Positions 14,775 through 25,253 of a stretch of 64,000 nucleotides of DNA are shown in pieces. This DNA comes from Lethocerus indicus (taxonomy: Eukaryota; Arthropoda; Insecta; Hemiptera; Belostomatidae), in NCBI GenBank assembly GCA_019843655.1, contig JACDQD010000008.1:17394442-17458441 (forward strand). Reading direction: 5' to 3'. The notes under the pieces were generated by a model. The model was given only the letters and a program-made list of their open reading frames with translations. It was not told the origin of the DNA and made no database searches. The stretch's first letter is position 1. Every line of letters begins with the position of its first letter. A program made the translations under genes and the position numbers.

Positions 14775-15930
14775 CTTTTTTTTGGGTGGAAGGAGTTTCA
14801 ACCCGGTCGCGGCTAGTTGAACTCCGGGAGGTGACCGCAGAGGCGGCGCCATATGGCAGATAGCAGCCGCGTTTTTTGTACATATAAATATATGTACTAC
14901 ACTGAAACGCGTACTGGGCAGGGCTCTGTGTAGAGGCCAAAGAAGGAGCGCGGTATTTTATTTGCTCGGGGCCTCACGATGAAGCGAAGAAAACCCGGTT
15001 ACAGTCTATTTTGGCGCTTTTAACGGCTGCAAATTTATACGCTGATAAATTGATATTTGACCAGGTTGACTCTGTTGTTCTAACAGTGAAATTCTAAATT
15101 AAAACAGCTAGGCGTATTAAAAACTAGTGCTTACTTTCATTCAGCTCAATTTCAGTTTCATCAACCTAATCAATGCACGTCATTGAACTGAAATTTCTGG
15201 GAAGAAGATTATTATTAAAAACAATATTGTTTATTCAGAAATTGGTACGTTTAGGTTTTATTCTTCTCAGAGTTGGCAAATCTTGTCGGAAACATCTGCA
15301 CAGTCATGCAGACACATAAGAAGAAAACATTTTCTGCGACTTTGTTTTCACGATAATATCATTTTACGATAGCCGTATCAGAAAGGGAATCTAGATTTTT
15401 TTTCTTACGTTAACTTCCGGAGGGCAGCTGCCGACATCGGGACTCTTGTAAACAATGTGGACGGAAGTACCGATATTTGATCCGGGTCATCCCGCTAGAA
15501 TCATACATAAGTGCCTTAAGTGGGTACAAAATTTTATTGAAACATCGTTCTTTGTAAATTTCAGTTTTTCAAGTTTGATATTATTCATGTGTTCTTGAAC
15601 ATCAATGCAAGTTTCAACTGTATAGAACATTATAATTAAATTTCACCCTCATTTTATTTTCACCCTCAGTAGTGTTATGCTGCAGTCAGCTACGAAGCTT
15701 ATTAAAATTAACTGGGTTTTCAGTCCATCTGTAGTTCAGTGGAAATTGGACATAAAGTTATAATATTACTAAGTTTACTAAATAAATAATTCTTTATCCT
15801 ATGAGCCTTATGACTTTTGAAATGAGCCTCTCTTCTAACAACATAAAATTAAAAAAGTGATTGGTACAGAAGTGCCTACCAAGGCCTATTGGGAAGTGTG
15901 ACGCACATGAAAAACAGTGAAATATGCACA

Positions 15931-16055
15931 GTGAATATACTGGTTAAAAGTGAATATATAAGTGAATATTAAGTGAATATATATGTGAATATTAAGTGAA
16001 TGTATAAGTGAATATATAAGTGAATATTATGTGAATATATAAGGGAATATATATT
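15931..16055. repeat. Minisatellite, GTGAATATATAA-type unit
   Basis: About nine degenerate copies of a 10-14-bp unit beginning GTGAATAT are arranged in tandem, some as GTGAATATTAA and one as GGGAATATATA. The array lies in intergenic DNA with no gene nearby. Confidence 0.85.
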
Positions 16056-18443
16056 AAAGGTGTCAAAGGAACAACATTAGATATCCTCCACGATAGTAAC
16101 TCTTCTCTATAGGTAAGTGTCTTAAAATATTATTTTTATCTTTTCTGTTATAATTTTGGTTTACAAAACATATACGATTTGCATTTCATGAACCGGGTCG
16201 AGTACATACTCCATGTACTCCTCTCAAAAAAGCTCCTTCATTTCGCTTTCATTTCAGTTCTGTCCTTGATTTATGTTTGAAGTACGTGACCCTATGAGAA
16301 TTACGATGCGATACAATTATCAATTAAACAATTTATAAATAAAATCTGGATATAACAACGACATATATACATAGTTTAATTATTAGTTCAGATTGGAAGC
16401 AAACTACTTTTCTAAAGTAATCTCGAGAAGTGTTTCTGAAGTGTGTTAAGAATAGAATTAATTCTATGCCATAAAAGACTTTGGGGCAGCGTGTGACTCG
16501 ACATTGTCGATCGTGGGACGGCGATGTTTATCGCAAGAGGATCGAAAGAGTCCGTCTTTCGGTCCAGATTTCGAAACAACCGGGTGGGAGGGGTGAGCCC
16601 CAGGCTTTCAACATATGCAGAGCCACCGATACATCAGAGGAGAGCGCGCTATTATTAAGCATCTGTCTCGTTTTAACGGCGATTGCTCTTATACTGTGTC
16701 GTCTCCTGTCGCTGTAGCTAAATTGGGGATATTTCCGGTATCAACATTCTCTGATCTCACAATTCGACTCTTTAGGAATACTTACTGTCCCTTGTATTCC
16801 AGGTCTCTGTAGCGAAAATTGTCCTTGAACATTCGTGGCTGTTATTAACATTCATTGTAGACCGATTCACCTGGCTCCAAAATAGGTCATTCGAGTTTCA
16901 GAAACGCCCCACCTGAGCACGGCGACGAATCCAGGGGTCGAAGTGTGCAAATCAGTTTCCCCTTTGACTCGCTCAAGCCCCGCGGGAATTTCAACCCATG
17001 AGAACGAAACGGCGGTGCACCACTGCTGTCGTGGCGGTGCGACTGTTGCCAGATGGCGGCGCGCGGCTGTCATTAGGCAGCAGGAAAACAGATTTCTGAG
17101 AACCTGGTCCCAGGTAGAGGAATAAGGTTCCGGTCTCGGCCGCAACAGCTCTGACAGATGCGCTTCCTCCGCCCCACAGCCTGCAGTCCAAACTGGAACA
17201 TGGTGAACACGATTTTGAAAACCCAGTTCTCAAAATGGTCTATATCCTATCGGTATTACATTCGTTCTTGATGAATATGCCTGTTTTTCACTTTAATTAC
17301 AAACGTAACGGAACAAAGAGACAGAACTTTAATATCATGTACCAATTTATGATTTTGGCAGGATATGATTTCATATTCCAGTTTATTCGCTCATTCATCC
17401 CGCGTCTGAATCTTATCGCATACAGCGTTTTCTGTATTCTTGTAGCTAAAATGTGGATCAAATTATTTTTTTTGTCTAAATCTGTCCTATCTCTTTATGC
17501 AGTCCGTCATAAAAATGAACAAATACGACATTATTTTGCCCCCAACAATATTACCAGTCTCTGTTCCCTAAATGATTGATCTCCATGATCAAAGAGCTGT
17601 GTGACTTTTCCCTGTCGTTTCTTGACATTGCTTTCATTCCTCGTTCCCAACAATCCGCAATTGAATGTTCGGAAACCAATTCGGTTCGTTCAACAAATCG
17701 CAGAATAAGATATCGGATCCTGTTGGATCCTCAACTGAAAAACGACCAACTGTGGCCGGCCGCAAATATTGACATCTGTTTACAGGCTATTAGCGGTAGT
17801 GCGGTCGCGCGAGCAAAAAACGACAGCTAGGACATCCCTTTATCTCGAATTTTAATTGGCACTCTCCTATTGAGAATGAGTAGGCAGAAACCAACCACTC
17901 GGCTTCAGTATGACTTTTCCCTTAAGTGTGACTTACAATTTTACACTCGGATGTCACAAAATATATTACAAATTAATATGAGATACAAGCTTTCTTAAAT
18001 TAGACCCAAAATTCCCTCTCGAATGATATTGTCGTTTCTATTTCCTCATATGATTTTCACTTAATAAATTCAAAACAACACATTTTATTACTTTATAATG
18101 ATAACCAGCAATTCATGCATTTCATTTTGACAAATTTTAATATCGACATAATGTTGTAATAAACTCAATGGTGGGTGAAAGAGCAAAATAACTAGTTCTC
18201 ATTGTCCAGCACTAGCGATGGTGAAATGTTGAAACCGGTCTAGTCCCAAGGGGTGCTCCAACCTTATCACGCTCCTACAAATACGACAGGTCAAACAGAA
18301 TCGAAAATAGAATAACCCTTAATGCCTGTAATATTTTTCACTTTGTGACACCTATCACATCAATGTGTAACAATATTTTTTCAATTTTGTAACTTGAGTA
18401 CTATGCAGTTTACTGAACTAAGAAAAGCAAATAACTGGTAGAA

Positions 18444-18483
18444 GAACTACTATTAACGAACTACTATTAACGAAAACTACTAT
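18444..18483. repeat. 14-bp tandem repeat
   Basis: GAACTACTATTAAC occurs twice in direct succession and is followed by a degenerate partial copy, GAAAACTACTAT. Confidence 0.8.
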
Positions 18484-18779
18484 ATCCCTGCATCGTAATT
18501 CGATGACGCAGAGGAAATCGGTCTAAGGATAAATCAGTTTGAGTCCAATTAAATTGGTATTCAAATGGAAGTTATGAGTTTTTTGTGCTTTTTGTGGTTT
18601 ATGTGGTTTTTGTTTTCGACCGGCGAAATAGTCTTCGCTGACAGGGACCATTTACCATTTAGGTAAATGAAAACGGTAAAATGATTCGCGCGGTAAAACA
18701 AACGAAATTGAATTCTCTTCCTAATACATCATCCGTCGAATAAACGAGAGGGCGCCTCAGAAGCGGACCGGGATAAGTA

Positions 18780-19060
18780 ACAGAACGGGCCTATATATTT
18801 AGGGAGCCTCTCATCTTCCGTCGAGAGTTTAATTGTGGAATTTAATGCTGCTTGTCGCTTCACGGGGCGACGACGGGGAGCCTGTTTGAAAGGCTTTGAT
18901 CAAATTTGGCGCACCTTCCCTCCTCCACTCCCCCTAAACTCGCTTATAATTATAAATCAAACGAGCCTAACTCTTTAATGAGATATTCCCAGCGGGACCA
19001 AATTACAGCCCCCCCCCGCCGCTCCCTATTTAATGCGCTGGTCTTTCATTAAGTCCTACT
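18780..19060. promoter_or_regulatory. Enhancer-like motif cluster upstream of MEX3
   Basis: About 6 kb upstream of exon 1, this block contains a TCF-like CTTTGATC within AGGCTTTGATCAAA, homeodomain-type cores (TTAATTG, TAATTATAAATCAAA, TTTAATGAGATA) and a TGTGGAA near-match to CSL sites. It has mixed GC and AT words and few repeats. It has no coding frame. An enhancer role is inferred. Confidence 0.3.
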
Positions 19061-22054
19061 TTGCGAATTGTCACTTCGTATTTTAAGTTGGTCGCCTTCC
19101 TATTTTCGGAATTCGTCTTCATTTTTTTTCTTGAGAAATTAAAGTTCCTTGGATTCTATCCGTCGTTATAAATCGATGTAAATCATGTGTGGCAAAAGGC
19201 GACATCTTATATGACGTGAATCTGAAGTCGCGTAATTTATATATAAGAGTGGATTAGTTCTTAATATCAAGGGAACGGGGCCCTTATAACCAATTTAAAG
19301 AAGATGCTATTCTGTACCTCTTTTCTTCTTCCACATTTTTGACATCTTATACAGGCATATCGTATCTCTCAGAGTGAACCCAGGTGGTCGCGCACAGATA
19401 CGAAGGTAGCAGCACTTTTGAGGATTCAGTTATACGAGAATTTAGTTAAAGTAACACGAAATATATTTAAATTTGGTGTTTAAATAATAAATTTTGAGTC
19501 ACCTTAAATTTATGCACCGGGGAATAAAGATCCTATGCACGGGGGGTGTATATAGATTGCAAAACATTTCACTGCATTACTTCCATTCTTGCATTACTGC
19601 AGTTGAATTCCTTGCTTCTGTAATATACAATAAAAATCGTTTTCCTAATTACTAAATATCGATAAGTCCGGTACCGGTGCTTGGAGAAGATCGTGAAAAC
19701 GAGCAACGCAGAAGAGGCTACTCGCCAAGTTTTATTTGAATCGATTCAGAGTAAACTACAGTCATTTTTGGTATCAGAAGTATAACTAACTCTTAGTCCG
19801 GCGAATCCAACTGACGCGTAACGTTCAATTGCGGGATCAAGAGTCCTGAAGAGGCGGGGAGGACCCGGATTCGTGAAAGAAAATGATTAGCATTAGGATA
19901 AATCCCAGACGGACAGGAGAGCGAGCGGGGCAGATGTTTCCTGTTTGTGAGATACAATGGCCCCGTCGGAAGGATAATTTCGGCTTCTTTTTTTACAATG
20001 GGCCCTTCCACCAGGTAGGGCCGAGTGTGCGACCTCCGGAAAGGGCCCCGCCTCGCAGAATACTCATTGTAATCGGGAGAACTTCATACCTGTTGATTGT
20101 TGATTTATTTCTTCTCCTCTCTTTCGCTCTCGGGTTGGGTGGGTTCGACTGTTGCACATTTGTTGCCGTCCGGGGATATCGGATGTTGAGTGAGGCCCGG
20201 GTCGAAGGCCGATGGAAGAATAGGCGTGGAAGAATGGGGACATTTTGCCCCAGTTTCGAAAACTCATTGAAGTGCACCGGTTCAATAAACGCAACTTCGT
20301 TATATTTATTATGTCCTTTCAAATATGTTATATTTAATGTTTCTATTTTTCTCGTCTAATTCTGATACCCATTACTGATATCAAAACTACTCGTTTACCC
20401 TGTTTCTAATTTTTATATTAGAAACAATGACAATAACAAAGCCATTTAACTAGTTTCTACCGAAGTCGTATTTACTGTTAAAACGTCCTAAACTGTATCA
20501 TTTTCCTGCGATAAGGTGCTGTCAATAAATAATTACAACTAATAAGACGATATAGGCAATTGGCAAATATCGGAATTCAATGCAATATTTCATGAGTTAG
20601 GGAGGTATCTACCCTACCCCCATACATGCAAAGAACTCCCAGTTCTGAATCATATTCAACATAAAGTCGGGCTTATTTTTGTATTATTACTGGATTTATT
20701 TTCTATATACATCAGGCCATTATATAACTGCCACTACCCTTTTAATAATATGTGTGGGGCCGGTATGAGAAACAATCGGATGGCGTATTATGTCGGAACT
20801 GGGACTTTTTTAACCCGTCGCGCTGTCGTCATCCTTGAGGGGTGGAGGGAGGGAGGGGGTTTAGCCCGACTAGTTCTCAGAGCCGCGAGGGTTGCTCTCA
20901 CCCTCCGCTTGCCCAACGATCTTTTCTTCCCTGGATTGTGCAACAGTTCCGGATATTTTTTACTCCCCTTCCGGGCTCCCAACGGCCGCTGTTGGAAATT
21001 CTCACACTTCCCCGTCCCACGTCGATTCCCCCCTCATCCCCCTCCCCCCGGGGGTAGTTCTTCACCTTTATTCCGGTCGCGAATCGATTCGGGGTCACCG
21101 GAACAGACAGTTGAACGGGCGTTGGATAATGGATTTTGAAATTCGTAGATAATGTTCCCCATTACCCATTTGAATGTTATCAAATACACGACTGTACAAC
21201 TGACATTTACAGAGGAATCATGTAATGAGGAATTTAATGTATGTATGTATGTAACGGTTAAAGACAAAATGGTTGCTGAAGACATAAAACTTTAAAATAA
21301 AGACATCGGAAGGTACTGAATTAACAACTGATTAACTTGTTTAGAATACCCATTATCCAAAGAAATTTACAGGATATATAATCAGTATATTTATGCAATA
21401 ATTATTGATTGATCTTTTTATGCGTAATATCATTAATTTAATATTTGAGTTTTGAATTTATTCTGAAAACAATTTCCAGGCCAGGCAACTACGATATTAC
21501 ACGAATGAATGCTATGATTTTCATTCCTGTTAGGCACTTATTAATTTTAATTAATCGCGATCGGTATTTATATACCCATATTAGGTTTGTGCGTTTTGTC
21601 GCCGCATTGAAACCCGGCCATAATCCGGTAATTCCGCACCGTTTGCAATGAATACAAGTCAGCTAATCTACAAAGGGCTCTGTGGAGCGATCAGGCCGGA
21701 TAGTTATTTTCATTCTGCGGGGCGATGGCGGTTGGGCGGGCGCGGGGTTTGGGGAGAAAATTTCTTGGTTCACTGATTAGTAAAACTGGATCTGTTGAGC
21801 CCGTTTATCGACAGCGGAACGGTCCCCCAGCTTTCACCGGTTATTCGGAACTTATCACCGAATACAATCGAGCGATAACTCCTAGGTTTCGGAGTGACAA
21901 GTGAAAAACCGTAGAACAATTTATACTCTTCACAGATTCGGGCTTCAATTTCCAGAATTTATTTATAAATTGAAATAATAACATTTCAGGAGGTTTTGTG
22001 CAACAATCTTTGATACAATTATACTGTAATTAGTGATGCGGGTTTGTGGTTTAC

Positions 22055-22058
<4 letters not shown>

Positions 22059-22115
<57 letters not shown>
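22059..22115. repeat. (TA)n microsatellite
   Basis: About 28 uninterrupted TA units, about 2.8 kb upstream of MEX3 exon 1. Confidence 0.95.
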
Positions 22116-22117
<2 letters not shown>

Positions 22118-23001
22118 AATTGGACTCTTTTAAGCAACAAGAGGTATACGTTTTGGGCGAAGTTCAAGTGATAGGAGCGTTGGGGGGGGGGGAGGTTAGG
22201 TTAGTTGTGGGACGGCCGAAGAAAGGAGACAATCGGCTAATAAAACAGAGAATGAGCCGATCGGTTGGCGGCGTCTGCCCCTTTTGAAACGACGCTCCTT
22301 GTCACATTTGAGATCTCGTTAAGGCAGCACAAAAAACACTTTCCACCAGTTTTGCCTATAAATCTCCCCTCCGCTCTCGTCACAAAACGTTTGGAATTCA
22401 AGTTCAATGTTCGTCAAGGTTAACTACGTTTTGGACTGTGGTGGCATTTCACTTCTCTCCGGCGGGAGTGCTCTTTTATAGAAATTTCTTTAAAACCGAA
22501 TTAAAACTCGAAAGGCGAGTAGAAGAGTGGAATGACTTCTTTAATGTTTTGAAAAATTACAATTTTTCACCCTATATAACTTCACTCACAAAGGATGTTC
22601 AATTCTCCAATTCCGTAGAATACGTAATTAACACAACATAACATTATAAACAAGAATAAGAGAGACATAATTTTGACTTAGACCTACACCAATTGTGAAG
22701 CAAAAGTAACGATTAAACACACTTTTGAAACATTAAATTAATTATTTCAAATGACGCGCATAAATTCTTTAAATATTAATTCACTCAATGATCATGTTAC
22801 AGATCTAAAATTTGTATCGGCTTAGTACTATGTGCGTCTTTCTTAGCTTTCTGGTGTTGTGAAATTATTTCGGGTTACTAATTAAAATGCCAATCAATCA
22901 TCAAGGGAACGATTACACGATCAGTTAAATTATATTGCAGTCATTTAATAGTGCGTGCTTTCAAATCGCTATGTGCAACCATTACTCTTACATTTAATAC
23001 A

Positions 23002-23421
23002 ATGAAATGTTCCTTTAATGATAAGTCTTCTATACTTAATTATTTATTCGGAAATTATGTAGACCTACTACAAGTGGTGGGTGTTAACACACCACTGTGG
23101 GCCTTTGGACCGTCCGTTTTTCAACCAGATTACCTTCAGAATTTGACACGCGTGGACCTTTCGAACCCAACTACATCGGACACTTATCGCACACATCGGA
23201 GATATTTGATTCAACAATTTAAAGCACATCATTGGAATTGGAGACTAGTGAAATTTTGCCAACAAACATTAACACGTATGAATACACGTTTTTACCGTAT
23301 AGATCTACACGACGGGTACGATGAACAGTACATTAGGTGTATTTTAATTATAATTATAGGCAGTATTTATTTAATTATAATTTCGGTAATTGTAACCTTT
23401 AAAAGCTTACTGTGGCAATAA
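23002..23421 (+). CDS. Hypothetical tail-anchored-like protein (orphan ORF)
   Basis: I do not recognise this intronless 139-codon frame. The frame is open from 22951 (GTG), but the first in-frame ATG is at 23002. The product has a soluble, aromatic and Arg/His-rich body, then a strongly hydrophobic stretch of about 20 residues (about 113-133, Ile-rich) and a short tail, like a tail-anchored membrane protein. A TCAGT initiator-like motif lies at 22921-22925. An AATAAA at 23457-23462 starts 36 nt after the stop, so a compact transcription unit is possible. It sits about 1.5 kb upstream of the MEX3 promoter on the same strand. It could be an orphan gene, a relic of an endogenous large DNA virus, or a chance ORF, since AT-rich codons favour Ile, Leu and Phe. 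Confidence 0.3.
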   Translation: MKCSFNDKSSILNYLFGNYVDLLQVVGVNTPLWAFGPSVFQPDYLQNLTRVDLSNPTTSDTYRTHRRYLIQQFKAHHWNWRLVKFCQQTLTRMNTRFYRIDLHDGYDEQYIRCILIIIIGSIYLIIISVIVTFKSLLWQ

Positions 23422-24410
23422 TAATATCTTGTTAGTCTCAATTTACACTATTGAAAAATAAAAATATTATGTGCGTGAATTTCGCTTCTTTCTATATGTG
23501 TCTAAAAGTTTAGACTTAACTGAAATATTTAATTAAGGAATTAGTAAGTACTGACTCTGCTTCAGTACTTTTGAAAGAGTTACTCCATGTAAAAGTCACC
23601 GCTGTCAATCAAAACAGGCCGATTTGCAATGAAGAATAATGTCTTGAGATTCGGGACAACAAACTCTTCTTAGTGGGTTGTTCAGACTCGTGGACTTTAA
23701 CTCTCCCAGTCTCTGTATAAACCTAGGAGTGTTGTAGTTTAAAAGCCTTTCATAAACATCTACAAAGGCCTCGATCAACAACCAGTTATAATAATATCCC
23801 TGTTCCTCCTTCACTCGGAGATACATTTAATTCCCGTTATTAAAGATATATACTACGAGTACTTTGCTGTGGCATAAATCTTACTTAATATCAGAATTCA
23901 GTTAATCTATCGTTTTCATAACGCGGCGGAAATTCGAGTGGTTTTGAAAAATAATGTACTCTCTCGTAATTCCGATTTGATCGGAACTGTTTAACCTGTT
24001 GATTTGATAATTTTACCTTGCTGCTAGGTACGGTTTTTAATAACGATGACTAACCGGGACAAAACTATCTATAACCTACATTCCAACTATTTGATGAGAA
24101 CTAACAGCGTAGACATAATTTATCCCGCGGTTAAACAGTTAATATTCATCAGTCGTATTCAAGCTGAGTGCGTGATAACTATGCCAAGTATCTTAGTTGT
24201 CTGAGGGTGTTTCGCTACAAGAATGAGCCGAACATTATTTAAAATAGTAATACTTATTACTTTTATAAAAATTGGGTAGCCGATCGAAAAACGCTATCGT
24301 TTAGATAATGTAGGCTTGTTTAGGAAAAAACCGAAGCAATAGAATGAAAGGTAAGAACGGTAGGGGAAATGTTTATTCTTCTGGTTTTGGGTGTAATGCC
24401 GATGGGGGTT

Positions 24411-24630
24411 GGTGGGGCGGTGGGTCGGTGGGGGAGGTAGGGGTGCCGGTAGTGCACGTGGTGGCCGAGAGGTAACGCAGCCTGGGGGCCGAAAGGTGAA
24501 CGAGGGTCCCGGTTGGGCCAATGGGAACGGCGGCTTCGTATTTTGGCGGGTCCCCCTCCACCGGGCCGATGTGGTGGGGGGCCGGAAGCTCCACCGTAAA
24601 GCACCGGCTCACCGCGTGGTTCCTCAGTCA
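24411..24630 (+). promoter_or_regulatory. Probable MEX3 core promoter and proximal elements
   Basis: A sharply GC-rich block precedes exon 1. It contains, in order, a GC box GGGGCGG (24414-24420), a CACGTG E-box (24455-24460), a GCCAAT box (24517-24522), an E2F-like TTTTGGCGGG (24541-24550) and overlapping initiator-like TCAGTCAGTC (24624-24633). The CCAAT box sits about 105 bp before the initiator-like motif, a classical spacing. No good TATA box lies about 30 bp upstream of it. The transcription start is inferred; more distal 5' exons cannot be excluded. Confidence 0.55.
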
Positions 24631-24949
24631 GTCGCTGCCACCGGCTTCATCAGGCAACCCATAGACGACCGATAGAGATAGACGAAGAGTTTTTAGTTAA
24701 CTAACACTCACACATATATATATTTACTTCTTACATATATAATACGTACACACTCCGATAGCCGCTACCGGACGTATATTTTTATACAGTGCTCTTATTA
24801 CTTCGACGTAAAAAGTTTTTTGTCTACTGTTCTAACATTTCCCGCGGTTCGTATACCGAATTCTCCTCGGCCCGGTACTTTCGCCAAGTTCCCGACCACT
24901 CGAGTCTTTGATATCGCCCGACCGAATTCGATTTAAAAACTGAACAGTG
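24626..24949 (+). other. Probable 5' UTR of MEX3
   Basis: About 324 nt lie between the initiator-like motif and the start codon. I find no ATG in this interval on the + strand, so ribosomes scanning from the proposed start would meet codon 1 first. The stretch is AT-rich in the middle, with a short TA run near 24714-24722. A TATA-like TTTTTATACAG near 24779-24789 could instead mark a closer start, giving a leader of roughly 140 nt. Confidence 0.45.
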
Positions 24950-25253
24950 ATGCCGGCCAGTATGTTTTGCGACTTGGAGCCGAGCGGTTTCGAGGACCAA
25001 CGTGCTCTACAGTTGGCGTTCGAACTGTCGATGTTGGGGCTTAGCGACCCTGTCGTAGGCATGACGCCTTCTTCCGGTTCCAATTCCGGTCTGACCTCCG
25101 CCTCGGTTTCCGAACCCGATACGCCGACCGTCACCTCGCTCCCGGCCAGTTTCATTGTCCCGGACGAAACTAGGAGCAAGAAGAGCCAGAACATGACCGA
25201 GTGCGTTCCTGTACCGAGTTCGGAGCACGTCGCTGAAATCGTCGGACGGCAAG
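24950..25253 (+). CDS. mex3: MEX3 RNA-binding E3 ligase, coding exon 1
   Basis: This is the first coding exon of a MEX3 orthologue and joins to 43423-44417 (432 residues in total). It encodes residues 1-101 and the first base of codon 102. The N-terminus [10 protein letters not shown] and the segment [17 protein letters not shown] (residues 15-31) match the conserved MEX3 amino terminus. Residues 39-76 are a Ser/Thr/Pro-rich linker, and KH1 begins near residue 83 with [19 protein letters not shown]. The ATG at 24950 is chosen because an in-frame TGA lies three codons upstream (24941-24943), no other ATG lies in the proposed leader, and it gives the family N-terminus. A GTG at 24947 is in frame but is not needed; a second ATG at 24962 is possible but less likely. 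The exon ends at a strong donor, CAAG|GTAAGT. Family knowledge: MEX3 proteins bind mRNAs through paired KH domains and control their translation and stability. Confidence 0.95.

Larger units (their letters stand above)
14415..22950. other. Intergenic region, no supported gene
   Basis: It contains two TA tracts, a GTGAATATATAA-type minisatellite, a 14-bp tandem repeat, an enhancer-like block (18780-19060) and GC islands at about 16870-17200, 19790-20280 and 20750-21120. A 114-codon hydrophobic frame at 17235-17579 is not recognisable. Confidence 0.6.

Noticed and set aside
17235..17579. 114-codon hydrophobic ORF
   Set aside because: Hydrophobic residues are expected from AT-rich codons; no domain, poly(A) signal or conserved motif seen.
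24947..24949. GTG as the MEX3 start codon
   Set aside because: An ATG follows directly and matches the conserved family N-terminus; GTG initiation is not needed.
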